NCBI GenBank assembly: GCA_964579325.1
Contig: CAZOHN010000015.1
Span: 1 to 34,264, forward strand
Direction: 5' to 3'
Length of the DNA: 34,264 nt
DNA from: CAZOHN01 sp964579325
Lineage (GTDB): Bacteria > Pseudomonadota > Alphaproteobacteria > Rhodobacterales > Rhodobacteraceae
Shown here: positions 6,520 to 14,132 of the stretch, in pieces
How positions within the stretch are numbered: position 1 is the stretch's first letter
How the letters are laid out: every line of letters starts with the position of its first letter
The notes under the pieces: model-generated
Told to the model about the DNA's origin: nothing
Database searches by the model: none
Seen by the model: the letters and a program-made list of their open reading frames with translations, nothing else
Program-made: the position numbers and the translations under genes

Positions 6520-8088
6520 TCAGGCCCCTTGGGCAGCGGCGGGAACCGGCCCGGGCAGCGCCACTTCGGCGTCGAATGGAATGCCGCAGACCCGGACAAT
6601 CACCAGTGTCGCACCGGTCTCGCGCCGCAGCCTCGAGATCAGCCGGTCTGCCTCGGGATCGCCGGCCAGATGCGCCGAATCGATCACGATGAGGTCGGGC
6701 CGGGTCAGTGCGATCCGTGTGAGGTCCACCCGCAACCCTTCGCCCGCACCAAGGTCGCGCCCGGCTTCCCCGACCTGATTGCGGTCCAGTCCTCCGTGGT
6801 TCACCAGCGCCGAGAGGCCGAAGGCGCGTGCGAGGCGGCGGATTTCCCGCGCTGTGGGCCGCGGTGTGAGGCCAAGCGTCAGCGCGCGCCGCAGGCTGCC
6901 CTTCAGCAGGACCGGGCGATCACCGAGCATTGCGATCCGCGGCAACGGGCCGTCCTGCCCGTCGTGGAGGATCTGCCCGGACCGCGGTCGGTCCAGGCCG
7001 GCGATCATTCCCGCAAGGTCGGACTTGCCGCTGCCGGGAGGCCCGTCGATTCGCAGCACGCCGCCTGCAGGCACCGATACCGTCACCACATGACCGCCGA
7101 CCGGCACGCCGATCACGTCAAGTCGGACCGGATGGCCGCGTGGAAGCACGGCCCGTCGGTGGCTTGGCAGTTCGAGAAGCGCCCGCGCCCGGTCTCGCGC
7201 CACGTCCCAGGCGCAGTAGTCGTCCCAGACGCTGGCCATGTCGCGCAGCGGTATCGTCAGGATCGCCAGCACCGACAGCGCAGCCGCCACCGTGCCCGGG
7301 TCGACGCCCGCCTGCGGGGCCACCCAGAGCACTGCTGCCGCCGCAATCCCGGCCCCCACTTGCGGCGCGGCCCGCAGAAGCGCCGCAAGGGTGGCGCGCG
7401 CGCGGGCGTCGCGGGCGAGGTCGGCCCCCTGCGTGTCCAGCAGGGCGAGTTCCCGGTCGGTCCGCGACATCAGGTCAAGATCGGGCGCCAGCGCCAGTCG
7501 CTCGACGATCGCCACCGCGATGCCTGCCCTGCGCGCGCGGAGCCGCGCATGGCGACCACGCAGACCGAGGGAAAGACCGGCCATCCCGGCCATGGCCAGC
7601 ACCATCGGCCCTGCCGCAGCCAGAGCCAGATGCGGCGACAGGTGCCAAAGCACCGCCCCCGCCGCGGGCAGGACGACGGCGCCCGACACGATCCGGGGCA
7701 AGCCGCGCCCGAACCAGTGGCGCGCCGCCGAGAGGTCACCCACGAAGCGGAGTGACAGTCCGCCAAGCCGCCGAGCCGCCACTGCGCGGCGGCTCATTCC
7801 GGCCACATGGGCATAGAGCGCTGCCCTGAGATCCCGTGCATAGCTTTGGCCCAGCGCCTCGCCCTGGCTGCGGGAAAGCACCTCGCAGGCTGCGGCGGCC
7901 GCGCCCGCGAAGGCCAGCAGCGCGAGAACGGCCATTCCAGGGCTCGACCCGCCGTGCAGGGCGGCGAAGGCATCGCGCGTGCCATAGGCCGCGGCACCCA
8001 GTGCCGCAGCCTGCCCCACGCCGATCAAGGGCAAGAGGACCGCGTTTGCGACGCGGTCCCCGGCGAACGGCTTCGGCAACCCCGTCAC
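6520..8088 (-). CDS. ABC exporter-like protein with fused membrane and degenerate ATPase domains
   Basis: The 522-aa protein is laid out like a CydC/CydD-type exporter half. Hydrophobic segments occur up to about residue 285 (for example 13-35, 51-68, 133-175, 243-283), and a nucleotide-binding domain follows at about 320-510. Walker A is intact (GPPGSGKS, 349-356), but the other motifs are not. The Q-loop position reads MLGDRP (Asp390). The signature is LGAGE (446-450) instead of LSGGQ. The catalytic Glu after Walker B Asp470 is Ser471 (LIVIDSAH). The H-switch position is Arg499 (LVIVRV). It may bind ATP yet hydrolyse it poorly, or act with a partner subunit. The GTG start at 8088 overlaps the stop of the P-loop gene (GTGA), so the two are co-translated. 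The substrate is unknown. Confidence 0.8.
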   Translation of the reverse strand: MTGLPKPFAGDRVANAVLLPLIGVGQAAALGAAAYGTRDAFAALHGGSSPGMAVLALLAFAGAAAAACEVLSRSQGEALGQSYARDLRAALYAHVAGMSRRAVAARRLGGLSLRFVGDLSAARHWFGRGLPRIVSGAVVLPAAGAVLWHLSPHLALAAAGPMVLAMAGMAGLSLGLRGRHARLRARRAGIAVAIVERLALAPDLDLMSRTDRELALLDTQGADLARDARARATLAALLRAAPQVGAGIAAAAVLWVAPQAGVDPGTVAAALSVLAILTIPLRDMASVWDDYCAWDVARDRARALLELPSHRRAVLPRGHPVRLDVIGVPVGGHVVTVSVPAGGVLRIDGPPGSGKSDLAGMIAGLDRPRSGQILHDGQDGPLPRIAMLGDRPVLLKGSLRRALTLGLTPRPTAREIRRLARAFGLSALVNHGGLDRNQVGEAGRDLGAGEGLRVDLTRIALTRPDLIVIDSAHLAGDPEADRLISRLRRETGATLVIVRVCGIPFDAEVALPGPVPAAAQGA

Positions 8089-9149
8089 GCTGCCTCCGCA
8101 GGGCGCGGGCTCCGCAGCACCGGTCGCATCACCTCGGTGACAGTGGCCGGGTTCCACAGATCCTCGCGCCGCAGCACCGGGAGGCCGGTGACCGCCTCGG
8201 CCTCGGCCCTGGCAAGCGGAGACACGCTGACCATGCCCGAGATCGCCATCGGAACAAGGCCCAGACGGCCCAGCACCGTCACTGCCCCACAGGCAGACAA
8301 TGCGTCGGGCGCAGCGAAGAGGATACCGTCCAGCCGGTCGCGGATCGCGCCGCTTTCGAGGATTGCTCGGGTCTCCTGCTGGAACACGCCGTCGGCGATC
8401 TCGGCGACCACGATGTCGGCCCCGCCCTCGGCGCAGGTGGCGATCAGCGTGGCAAAGCCCGCCTCGATCCGTGCAATCGGCTGGCGGTAGGTCGTCGCCA
8501 TGCCGACGTCGGTGAAGTCGAGTGCCGGCACTCCGGTATCCTCGAAGGCGTGGAAGTCGCCGAAGGCGCCGGTTCCGGTGGCCTTGATCGCGGCAACGGC
8601 AAAGCCCGCGCGCCGCAGCCCGAAGGCGAGGCTTGCCGCAGCTGTCGTCTTGCCCGAGTTCATCGAGGCGCCGAACACCCCGATCACTGTCGGGCGATGG
8701 TCCATCGGGCGTGGGGCAAGGCCATGGTCGCCCACGTTCACGGCGCCCCCGTCGTCCCGCAGCAGCCGGGCCAGCGGGCGCAGCACCGTCGGTTGCTTCA
8801 TGAACCCGTGCGCCGCATCCACCCGGCCGACGATCCCTCCGCCGGCGACCAGATGCGCCGTCGGACCTTCGATCGCGGCCGTGGCATGGAACTGGTCAGG
8901 AGCATAGCGGTCCCCAAGCGCCAGCACGAGATGGTCGCCGGGGTAAAGCGCCGAGGTGCGCCGGTCCGCCATCTGCACCTTCCCGTGGTGCCCGATTTCG
9001 GTGACTTCGCACAGGATCAGGTCGCCGGGTTCGGCGCGCTCGGGTTCGGGGCAGAGGCCCGTGACGCTGTCGCGGGGTATGCGGCGGGTGGTGAAGGCCC
9101 ATTTTGCCGCATCGAGCATCGACAGCCGCGGCGTGTTCTGGATCGACAT
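8085..9149 (-). CDS. P-loop NTPase, DUF1611-like, partner of the downstream ABC protein
   Basis: The 354-aa cytoplasmic protein has two parts. Residues about 38-140 form a beta-rich domain with ILCEVTEIGHHGKVQM and LYPGDHLVLALGDRYAPDQF. Residues about 150-345 form a P-loop domain of the MobB/CobQ/DUF1611 kind, with Walker A GASMNSGKTT (160-169), IKATGTGAFGD (188-198), LDFTDVGMATTYR (210-222) and a Walker B-like VVAEIADG (247-254). I recall similar proteins of unknown function in actinobacteria and proteobacteria, often labelled DUF1611. The ATG at 9149 has AGGAG 7 bases upstream. It is the first gene of a two-gene operon; the divergent region above it contains nested inverted repeats. The function is not known to me; coupling NTP hydrolysis to the degenerate exporter is inference. 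Confidence 0.75.
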   Translation of the reverse strand: MSIQNTPRLSMLDAAKWAFTTRRIPRDSVTGLCPEPERAEPGDLILCEVTEIGHHGKVQMADRRTSALYPGDHLVLALGDRYAPDQFHATAAIEGPTAHLVAGGGIVGRVDAAHGFMKQPTVLRPLARLLRDDGGAVNVGDHGLAPRPMDHRPTVIGVFGASMNSGKTTAAASLAFGLRRAGFAVAAIKATGTGAFGDFHAFEDTGVPALDFTDVGMATTYRQPIARIEAGFATLIATCAEGGADIVVAEIADGVFQQETRAILESGAIRDRLDGILFAAPDALSACGAVTVLGRLGLVPMAISGMVSVSPLARAEAEAVTGLPVLRREDLWNPATVTEVMRPVLRSPRPAEAA

Positions 9150-9178
9150 GGGTATCTCCTGGGTTGAAACTGATCGTT

Positions 9179-9221
9179 GTGACAGGCAGACGCCCCGCGC
9201 TTGCGGATATTCCGCTGTCAC
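9179..9221. repeat. Nested inverted repeats in the divergent promoter region
   Basis: Outer arms GTGACAG (9179-9185) and CTGTCAC (9215-9221) face each other across 29 bases. Inside them is a second palindrome, GCGGATATTCCGC (9203-9215), with 5-bp arms. The elements lie 30-72 bp upstream of the P-loop gene start and could be operators for that gene or for the divergent exonuclease gene. Confidence 0.4.
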
Positions 9222-9351
9222 GAATCTTTCGTCTTCGGGGCGGCAACTTTCGGCCTGAGGCCAGCGGACGGTTGACAGGCCATGCCTGCGGCGAAACAAG
9301 AGGCGATTGTCCCGGCGCAGCGGCGGCGCGCCCTTCACATCCGGTGGTTCC

Positions 9352-9966
9352 GTGACCTTGCATCTTCACAAGGGCGACCTGCCCGACGGCCTGAGCCTTG
9401 GTGCAGTGGTCGCGATCGATACCGAAACCATGGGCCTTGTGCCCGGCCGCGACCGGCTGTGCCTCGTGCAGTTGTCGGCAGGCGACGGCAACGCACATCT
9501 GGTGCAGATCGCCCCCGGTCAGACCGAGGCGCCGCGGCTTTGTGCGATGCTGGCAGACCCGGGCACTCTGAAGCTCTTCCACTTCGCGCGCTTCGACATC
9601 GCGGCCCTGCAGGCGGCATTCGGGGTTGTGACCGCGCCGGTCTGGTGCACCAAGATCGCCTCCAAGCTTGTCCGCACCTACACCGACCGGCACGGGCTCA
9701 AGTACCTCCTGCAGGAGATGCTCGAGGTCGACATCTCCAAGCAGCAGCAGTCGTCGGACTGGGGCGCGGAGGCGCTGACCGAGGCGCAGATGACCTACGC
9801 GGCCTCCGACGTCCTCTACCTGCATCGGCTCAAGGAGGTGCTCGAGCGGCGCCTCGACCGCGAGGGCCGGGCGGAGATCGCGCAGGCCTGCTTCGATTTC
9901 CTGCCGACGCGCGCAGCCCTCGACCTCGCCGGCTGGCCCGAGGCAGACATCTTCTCGCACGCATGA
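9352..9966 (+). CDS. Ribonuclease D-like 3'-5' exonuclease
   Basis: The 204-aa protein is a single DEDD-type exonuclease domain, about half the size of E. coli RNase D because it lacks HRDC domains. Exo I is VVAIDTETMGL, with Asp and Glu as metal ligands. Exo II is LFHFARFDIAAL and Exo III is TYAASDVLYLHRL, with the Tyr-x-x-x-Asp arrangement. This points to two-metal hydrolysis of RNA or DNA 3' ends; the substrate is unknown. I chose GTG at 9352 because the family begins with a short TLHLHKGDLPDG; a TTG at 9307 is also in frame. Its stop overlaps the kdsD start (ATGA), so the two are translationally coupled. Confidence 0.88.
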   Translation: MTLHLHKGDLPDGLSLGAVVAIDTETMGLVPGRDRLCLVQLSAGDGNAHLVQIAPGQTEAPRLCAMLADPGTLKLFHFARFDIAALQAAFGVVTAPVWCTKIASKLVRTYTDRHGLKYLLQEMLEVDISKQQQSSDWGAEALTEAQMTYAASDVLYLHRLKEVLERRLDREGRAEIAQACFDFLPTRAALDLAGWPEADIFSHA

Positions 9967-10922
9967 GCAGCGCGAACTTCCTCGCCACGGCCCGCCGGGT
10001 GATCGGCGAGGAAGCCGCCGCGCTGGGCGCACTGGCAGAGGCGCTCGGCGACAGCTTCGACGCGGCGGTCGGGACGATCCTCGCCGCCCGTGGCCGGGTG
10101 ATCGTGTCGGGCATGGGCAAGTCGGGCCATGTCGCGCGCAAGATCGCCGCGACCTTCGCGTCAACCGGCACGCCGGCGCATTTCGTCCACCCTGCCGAGG
10201 CGAGCCACGGCGATCTCGGGATGATGACAGAGGGCGATGTGGTCCTTGTCCTGTCCAACTCGGGCGAGACGCCGGAACTTGCCGACCTGATCGCCCACAC
10301 CCGCCGCTGGGGCATTCCTCTGATCGGGGTCGCGGGGCGTGCCGGCAGCACGCTCGTCACCCGCGCCGACGTGGCGATCCTGCTGCCCCCGGTGCCCGAA
10401 GCCTGCACGACGGGATATGTGCCCACCACCTCGACCACGATGATGCTTGCACTGGGCGATGCGCTTGCCGTGGCGATCATGGAACATCGCCGGTTCACGC
10501 CCGAGCACTTCCACGACTTCCACCCCGGCGGTAAACTTGGCGCACGACTCGTCAAGGTGGCCGACCTGATGCACGCCGGGGAAGAGGTGCCTCTGGTCGG
10601 CGAAGCGTTTCCGATGTCGGAAGCGCTCCTGAAGATGAGCCAGAAGGGCTTTGGCGTGGTAGGTGTGACGGAAGCGGGCGGGCGCCTGGCCGGAGTGATC
10701 ACCGACGGCGACCTGCGCCGCCACATGGCGGGACTGCTGGACCAGACGGCGGGAGCCGTGATGACGCGCGCGCCGCTGACCATCGGCCGAGCGGCCCTGG
10801 CCGCCGAGGCGCTTGCCCTGATGAACAGCCGAAAGATCACCTGTCTGTTCGTGACCGGCGACGACGGCGCGCCCGAAGGCATCCTGCACATCCACGACTG
10901 CCTGCGGGCAGGCGTGGCCTGA
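9963..10922 (+). CDS. kdsD: Arabinose-5-phosphate isomerase KdsD (KpsF/GutQ family)
   Basis: The 319-aa enzyme converts ribulose 5-phosphate to arabinose 5-phosphate, the first committed step to Kdo. The SIS domain covers about 30-190, with SGMGKSGHVARK (Lys53), HPAEASHGD and LSNSGET. Two CBS domains follow (about 200-319: VADLMHAGEEVPLV, then AVMTRAPLTIG). Its ATG lies within the stop of the upstream exonuclease gene, and lptC begins 10 bp after its end, which ties Kdo supply to the LPS export genes. The kpsF form of this gene serves capsules, so it may supply both LPS and capsule here. Confidence 0.95.
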   Translation: MSSANFLATARRVIGEEAAALGALAEALGDSFDAAVGTILAARGRVIVSGMGKSGHVARKIAATFASTGTPAHFVHPAEASHGDLGMMTEGDVVLVLSNSGETPELADLIAHTRRWGIPLIGVAGRAGSTLVTRADVAILLPPVPEACTTGYVPTTSTTMMLALGDALAVAIMEHRRFTPEHFHDFHPGGKLGARLVKVADLMHAGEEVPLVGEAFPMSEALLKMSQKGFGVVGVTEAGGRLAGVITDGDLRRHMAGLLDQTAGAVMTRAPLTIGRAALAAEALALMNSRKITCLFVTGDDGAPEGILHIHDCLRAGVA

Positions 10923-10932
10923 GGAGCGCTCG

Positions 10933-11541
10933 ATGGACATCGCACGCAACCGTCATTCGCGTTTCGTCGCCACCGCCAAGGTCGTCCTGCCGCTGGCGGC
11001 GCTGGTGCTGTTCGCGACGCTCTTCCTGTTCGCACGCACCATCGACCCCGAGAACGCGCTGCCCTATGCGAATGTGGATGTGCGCAGCCTTGCACGCGAA
11101 TCGCGCGTGGGCGCGCCGACCTTCTCGGCGCTGACGGAAGACGGCACCGCGGTATCGCTCACCGCAAGCGCCGCGCGGCCCGACCCCGACGTGCCGGGTC
11201 GGATGACCGTCGACCGGCTGACCGGCGTCTTCGAACCGCCGGACGGCAGCCGCATCGACGTGGCCGCAGCGGCCGGCGCGGTCGACAACGGCACGGCGAG
11301 CGCGGAACTCTCGGGCGGAGTCGAGCTCGTCACCTCGACTGGCTACCGGCTCGAGACGGCCGGAATCGTCGCGCGCTTCGACCGGACCGACCTGCATTCG
11401 ACCGGCTCCGTCGCGGCGTCTGGACCTGCCGGGCGGATAGATGCGGGTGGCTTCAGAATGACGCCCACCGAGGGTGACCCGGGCACCTACGTTCTCGTTT
11501 TCACCGGCGGCGTGAAGCTGGTATACGATCCGCAGAGTTAG
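10933..11541 (+). CDS. lptC: LPS export protein LptC
   Basis: LptC (202 aa) is a bitopic inner-membrane protein that receives LPS from LptBFG and passes it to LptA. One membrane anchor is visible at about 16-37 (KVVLPLAALVLFATLFLFA), after a short positive N-terminus. The periplasmic part has the family's beta-jellyroll pattern (PTFSALTEDGTAVSLTA, MTVDRLTGVFEPPDGSRIDV, then GRIDAGGFRM). The position between kdsD and lptA/lptB confirms the call despite low sequence conservation in this family. GGAGCGCTCG precedes the ATG. Confidence 0.9.
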   Translation: MDIARNRHSRFVATAKVVLPLAALVLFATLFLFARTIDPENALPYANVDVRSLARESRVGAPTFSALTEDGTAVSLTASAARPDPDVPGRMTVDRLTGVFEPPDGSRIDVAAAAGAVDNGTASAELSGGVELVTSTGYRLETAGIVARFDRTDLHSTGSVAASGPAGRIDAGGFRMTPTEGDPGTYVLVFTGGVKLVYDPQS

Positions 11542-11550
11542 GGGACGACA

Positions 11551-12051
11551 ATGCACCACGTGATCCGCAGCCTTGCCGCGGCGGTTGCTCTTGCGGTTCT
11601 GCCCGGCCTCGCGGTTGCGCAGGGTGCCGAGGTGAGCTTCGGCCTGCTTGGCCACGATGCCTCGCTTCCGGTCGAGGTTGCGGCGGACAGCCTTTCGGTC
11701 AACCAGGCGGACGGGACCGCCGTGTTCAGCGGCAACGTCGTGGTCGGACAGGGAGACATGAGGTTGGCGGCGGGTGAGGTGAGGGTAATCTACGCCAGCG
11801 GCACCGCCAGCCGGATCGAGCGCCTCGAAGCGACGGGAGGCGTCACGCTCGCCAGCGGAACGGAAGCGGCCGAGGCGCGCGAGGCGGTCTATTCCATCGA
11901 CGGCGGGCAGATCGTCATGACGGGCGACGTCGTGATGACGCAGGGCCGGAACGCGATTTCCGGCGAGAAACTCACCATCAGCCTCGACGCTGGCACCGGC
12001 GTCATGGAGGGCCGGGTGCGCACCATCCTGCAGACAGGCGGGGCACCGTGA
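11551..12051 (+). CDS. lptA: Periplasmic LPS-bridge protein LptA
   Basis: The 166-aa protein carries a signal peptide (about 1-23, ending in LAVA-Q) and one OstA-like beta-jellyroll domain. The domain is recognised by VEVAADSLSVNQADGTAVFS, GNVVVGQGDMRLAAGEVRVI, IERLEATGGV and MTGDVVMTQGRNAISGEKL. It oligomerises across the periplasm to carry LPS. It ends within the lptB start (GTGA overlap), a common arrangement for stoichiometric export components. The start ATG follows GGGGACGAC. Confidence 0.93.
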   Translation: MHHVIRSLAAAVALAVLPGLAVAQGAEVSFGLLGHDASLPVEVAADSLSVNQADGTAVFSGNVVVGQGDMRLAAGEVRVIYASGTASRIERLEATGGVTLASGTEAAEAREAVYSIDGGQIVMTGDVVMTQGRNAISGEKLTISLDAGTGVMEGRVRTILQTGGAP

Positions 12052-12809
12052 GCACCGCCACGTCTCTCACCGTCGCCGAGGGCACGGCGGGCCTTCGCAT
12101 CTTCTCGCTGCGCAAGAGCTACAGGAAGCGGCTCGTGATCCGCGACGTGTCGATGATGCTCGGGCGAGGCGAGGTGGTGGCACTTCTCGGCCCGAACGGT
12201 TCGGGCAAGACGACGTGCTTCTACTGCATCGCGGGGCTCATCAACCCCGAAGGCGGCCGGGTCATCATCGACGGGCAGGACGTGACGCTCCTGCCGATGT
12301 ACCGGCGCGCCAAGCTCGGGATCGGCTATCTTCCGCAGGAGGTCTCGATCTTCCGGGGCCTCAGCGTCGAGGACAACATCCTCGCCATCCTCGAGATCGG
12401 CATGCCCGACCGCCACAAGCGGCGCGAGCGGCTGGAGGAACTGCTCAGCGAGTTCTCGATCGAGCACATCCGCCGCGCGCCGGCGCTGGCGCTTTCGGGC
12501 GGCGAACGTCGGCGGGTCGAGATCGCGCGCTGCCTTGCCGCCGAACCCAAGTATCTCCTGCTCGACGAGCCCTTCGCCGGGGTCGATCCGATCGCCGTGG
12601 CCGAAATCCGCGGGCTGGTCCACGACCTCAAGGAGCGGGGCATCGGCGTCCTGATCACCGACCACAACGTGCGCGAGACGCTTGAGATCGTGGATCGCGC
12701 CTACATCCTGCACGACGGCGCCGTGATGATGAGCGGAACGCCGGACGAGGTGGTGCGGGACGAAAACGTCAGGCGTGTCTATCTGGGCAAGAACTTCCGC
12801 ATAGGTTGA
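12048..12809 (+). CDS. lptB: LPS export ABC ATPase LptB
   Basis: LptB (253 aa) is the cytoplasmic ATPase of the LptB2FG extractor. All ABC motifs are intact: Walker A GPNGSGKTT (48-56), Q-loop Gln97 (YLPQEVSIFRGLSV), signature LSGGE (149-153), Walker B LLLDEPFAGVDP (Asp173, Glu174) and H-switch His206 (ITDHNV). FRGLSVEDN and the C-terminal AYILHDGAVMMSGTPDEV are typical of LptB. The GTG start overlaps the lptA stop. In many proteobacteria rpoN follows; here hpf follows directly. Confidence 0.96.
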   Translation: MSTATSLTVAEGTAGLRIFSLRKSYRKRLVIRDVSMMLGRGEVVALLGPNGSGKTTCFYCIAGLINPEGGRVIIDGQDVTLLPMYRRAKLGIGYLPQEVSIFRGLSVEDNILAILEIGMPDRHKRRERLEELLSEFSIEHIRRAPALALSGGERRRVEIARCLAAEPKYLLLDEPFAGVDPIAVAEIRGLVHDLKERGIGVLITDHNVRETLEIVDRAYILHDGAVMMSGTPDEVVRDENVRRVYLGKNFRIG

Positions 12810-12829
12810 GCATTGCATTGCCGTCGCAG

Positions 12830-12858
12830 TTGACAGGTCGCCCCCGGTCGTCTCCAAT
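12830..12858 (+). promoter_or_regulatory. Candidate sigma-70 promoter upstream of hpf
   Basis: TTGACA (12830-12835) is a perfect -35 box, and TCCAAT (12853-12858) follows after 17 bp as a poor -10 box. Transcription would begin near 12865, giving hpf a leader of about 170 bases that contains the hairpin at 12892-12930. hpf and ptsN could therefore be transcribed apart from the lpt genes. Confidence 0.4.
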
Positions 12859-12891
12859 CCCAAACATGACGACCCCTGTCCCCTGGTTCGC

Positions 12892-12930
12892 GGTGGAGGC
12901 TCGGGCGGGACGACAAGTCCCGACTCCGCC
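12892..12930 (+). repeat. Two-part hairpin in the lptB-hpf gap
   Basis: The outer stem GGTGGAG (12892-12898) pairs with CTCCGCC (12924-12930) with one G-T pair. The inner stem CGGGAC (12906-12911) pairs exactly with GTCCCG (12917-12922) around GACAA. There is no T tract, so it is either a weak terminator after lptB or a structured hpf leader. Confidence 0.4.
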
Positions 12931-13036
12931 TGCGGCATTTCAGGAAAGGGGCCGCCCGATACCGACACGATGAAGCCTGACGCGACTGCACCGGCACCGG
13001 CCGGACGGGCGCGGCGCAGCGACCAGGGAGGGAAGA

Positions 13037-13609
13037 GTGCGCTACCAGATAAGCGGCAAACAGATTGATATTGGCGAAGCACTTCAGACCCATGTGCAGT
13101 CCCACATGAGCGCGGCCCTCGAGAAGTACGCGGGCCGACCGACCGATGCGGTCGTCGTGTTCTCGAAGGACGCCCACCAGTTCGTCTGCGAGTCCGTGGT
13201 CCACCTCTCGACCGGGCTAACCGCCCAGGCCAAGGGTGTCGCGACCGAGGTCTACGCCGCCTTCGACGCGATGAACGAGCGGATGGAGAAGCAGCTCCGC
13301 CGCAACAAGCGCCGGCTCAAGGATCACCACAAGGAGCGTATCCAGCCGGTTGAATTCAACGATGCAGCCTCTTATATCCTCGCCGCGCCGGAGGACGGGA
13401 GCGACGCAGAACCCGAATCGCTGCAACCGATGATCATCGCCGAGATGGAGACGCGGATCCCGTCGCTCTCGGTCGGCGAAGCGGTGATGCAGATGGAGAT
13501 CGCGGGCGCGCCGCTATTGGTGTTCCGCAACGACAGGAAGGGCGGGCTCAACGTTGTCTACCGCCGCGATGACGGAAACATCGGCTGGATTGATCCGGCG
13601 ACCAACTGA
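13037..13609 (+). CDS. hpf: Ribosome hibernation promoting factor, long form
   Basis: The 190-aa protein is a long HPF, which dimerises 70S ribosomes into inactive 100S particles in stationary phase or stress. The N-terminal S30AE domain (about 1-105) starts MRYQISGKQIDIGEALQTHV and ends in the basic helix RMEKQLRRNKRRLKDHH. The C-terminal dimerisation domain (about 130-190) shows PSLSVGEAVMQMEIAGAPLL followed by FRND and VVYRRDDGNIGWIDP. The GTG start at 13037 has GGGAGGGAAGA just upstream. It is followed 39 bp later by ptsN, the usual neighbour. Confidence 0.94.
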   Translation: MRYQISGKQIDIGEALQTHVQSHMSAALEKYAGRPTDAVVVFSKDAHQFVCESVVHLSTGLTAQAKGVATEVYAAFDAMNERMEKQLRRNKRRLKDHHKERIQPVEFNDAASYILAAPEDGSDAEPESLQPMIIAEMETRIPSLSVGEAVMQMEIAGAPLLVFRNDRKGGLNVVYRRDDGNIGWIDPATN

Positions 13610-13648
13610 CAGCACGGGCCCTGCGGCCGAACGTGCGGAAAGAGGCGG

Positions 13649-14113
13649 ATGCAGCTTTCGGAAATCCTGAAGCCGAGTGCCGTGCGGGTCATATCGACCC
13701 TCACGAGCAAGAAGCGGTTGTTCCAGGAACTTGGCGAGATCGCCGGGTCGGTCCATGGACTCGACCCCAACTCCGTGTCGGACGCGCTGCTCGAACGCGA
13801 GAGCCTCGGCCCGACGGGTGTCGGACATGGTGTTGCCCTGCCACATGCGCGGATCGAAGGGCTCGAGTCCGTGGTCGGGGCATTCCTGCGCCTCGAACGG
13901 CCGATCGACTTCGACGCGGTCGACCGCCAGCCCGTCGACATCGTCTTCGCGCTCTTTGCCCCGCAGGATTCGGGTGTCGAGCATCTGAAGGCGCTTGCTC
14001 TGGTCAGCCGGACGCTGCGCGACAGTGGCGTGGTGGGCAAGCTGCGGGCGAACACCGATCCCGCCGCCCTGCACGCGCTGATCACCGAGGCGCAGGGCAT
14101 AAAGGCGGCGTGA
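13649..14113 (+). CDS. ptsN: PTS IIA-like nitrogen-regulatory protein PtsN (EIIA-Ntr)
   Basis: The 154-aa cytoplasmic protein is a single EIIA domain of the PTS-Ntr phosphorelay, which adjusts potassium, nitrogen and envelope functions. The phospho-acceptor is His66 in GVGHGVALPHARIEG. SLGPTG and VDIVFALFAPQDSG...HLKALALVSRTLRD are typical. Partners EI-Ntr and NPr are not in the window. GAAAGAGG is upstream of the ATG. The gene ends 19 bp from the converging sulfotransferase gene; that gap holds only a weak GC-rich hairpin (GCGGC/GCTGC). Confidence 0.95.
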   Translation: MQLSEILKPSAVRVISTLTSKKRLFQELGEIAGSVHGLDPNSVSDALLERESLGPTGVGHGVALPHARIEGLESVVGAFLRLERPIDFDAVDRQPVDIVFALFAPQDSGVEHLKALALVSRTLRDSGVVGKLRANTDPAALHALITEAQGIKAA

Positions 14114-14132
14114 AGCGGCGCGCGCTGCCCGG

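Noticed and set aside
6412..9149. tRNA-Leu as an attachment site with the P-loop/ABC operon as an inserted island
   Set aside because: I found no repeat of the tRNA 3' end downstream, no integrase, and base composition that looks like the neighbours.
8085..9149. Calling the P-loop gene mobB (molybdopterin-guanine dinucleotide synthesis)
   Set aside because: Only the Walker A region is similar; the extra N-terminal beta-rich domain and the ABC partner do not fit MobB, and no molybdenum cofactor genes are nearby.
12892..12930. Classical rho-independent terminator after lptB
   Set aside because: The hairpin is plausible but is followed by CTGCGGC, with no T run, so I list it only as a structured repeat.
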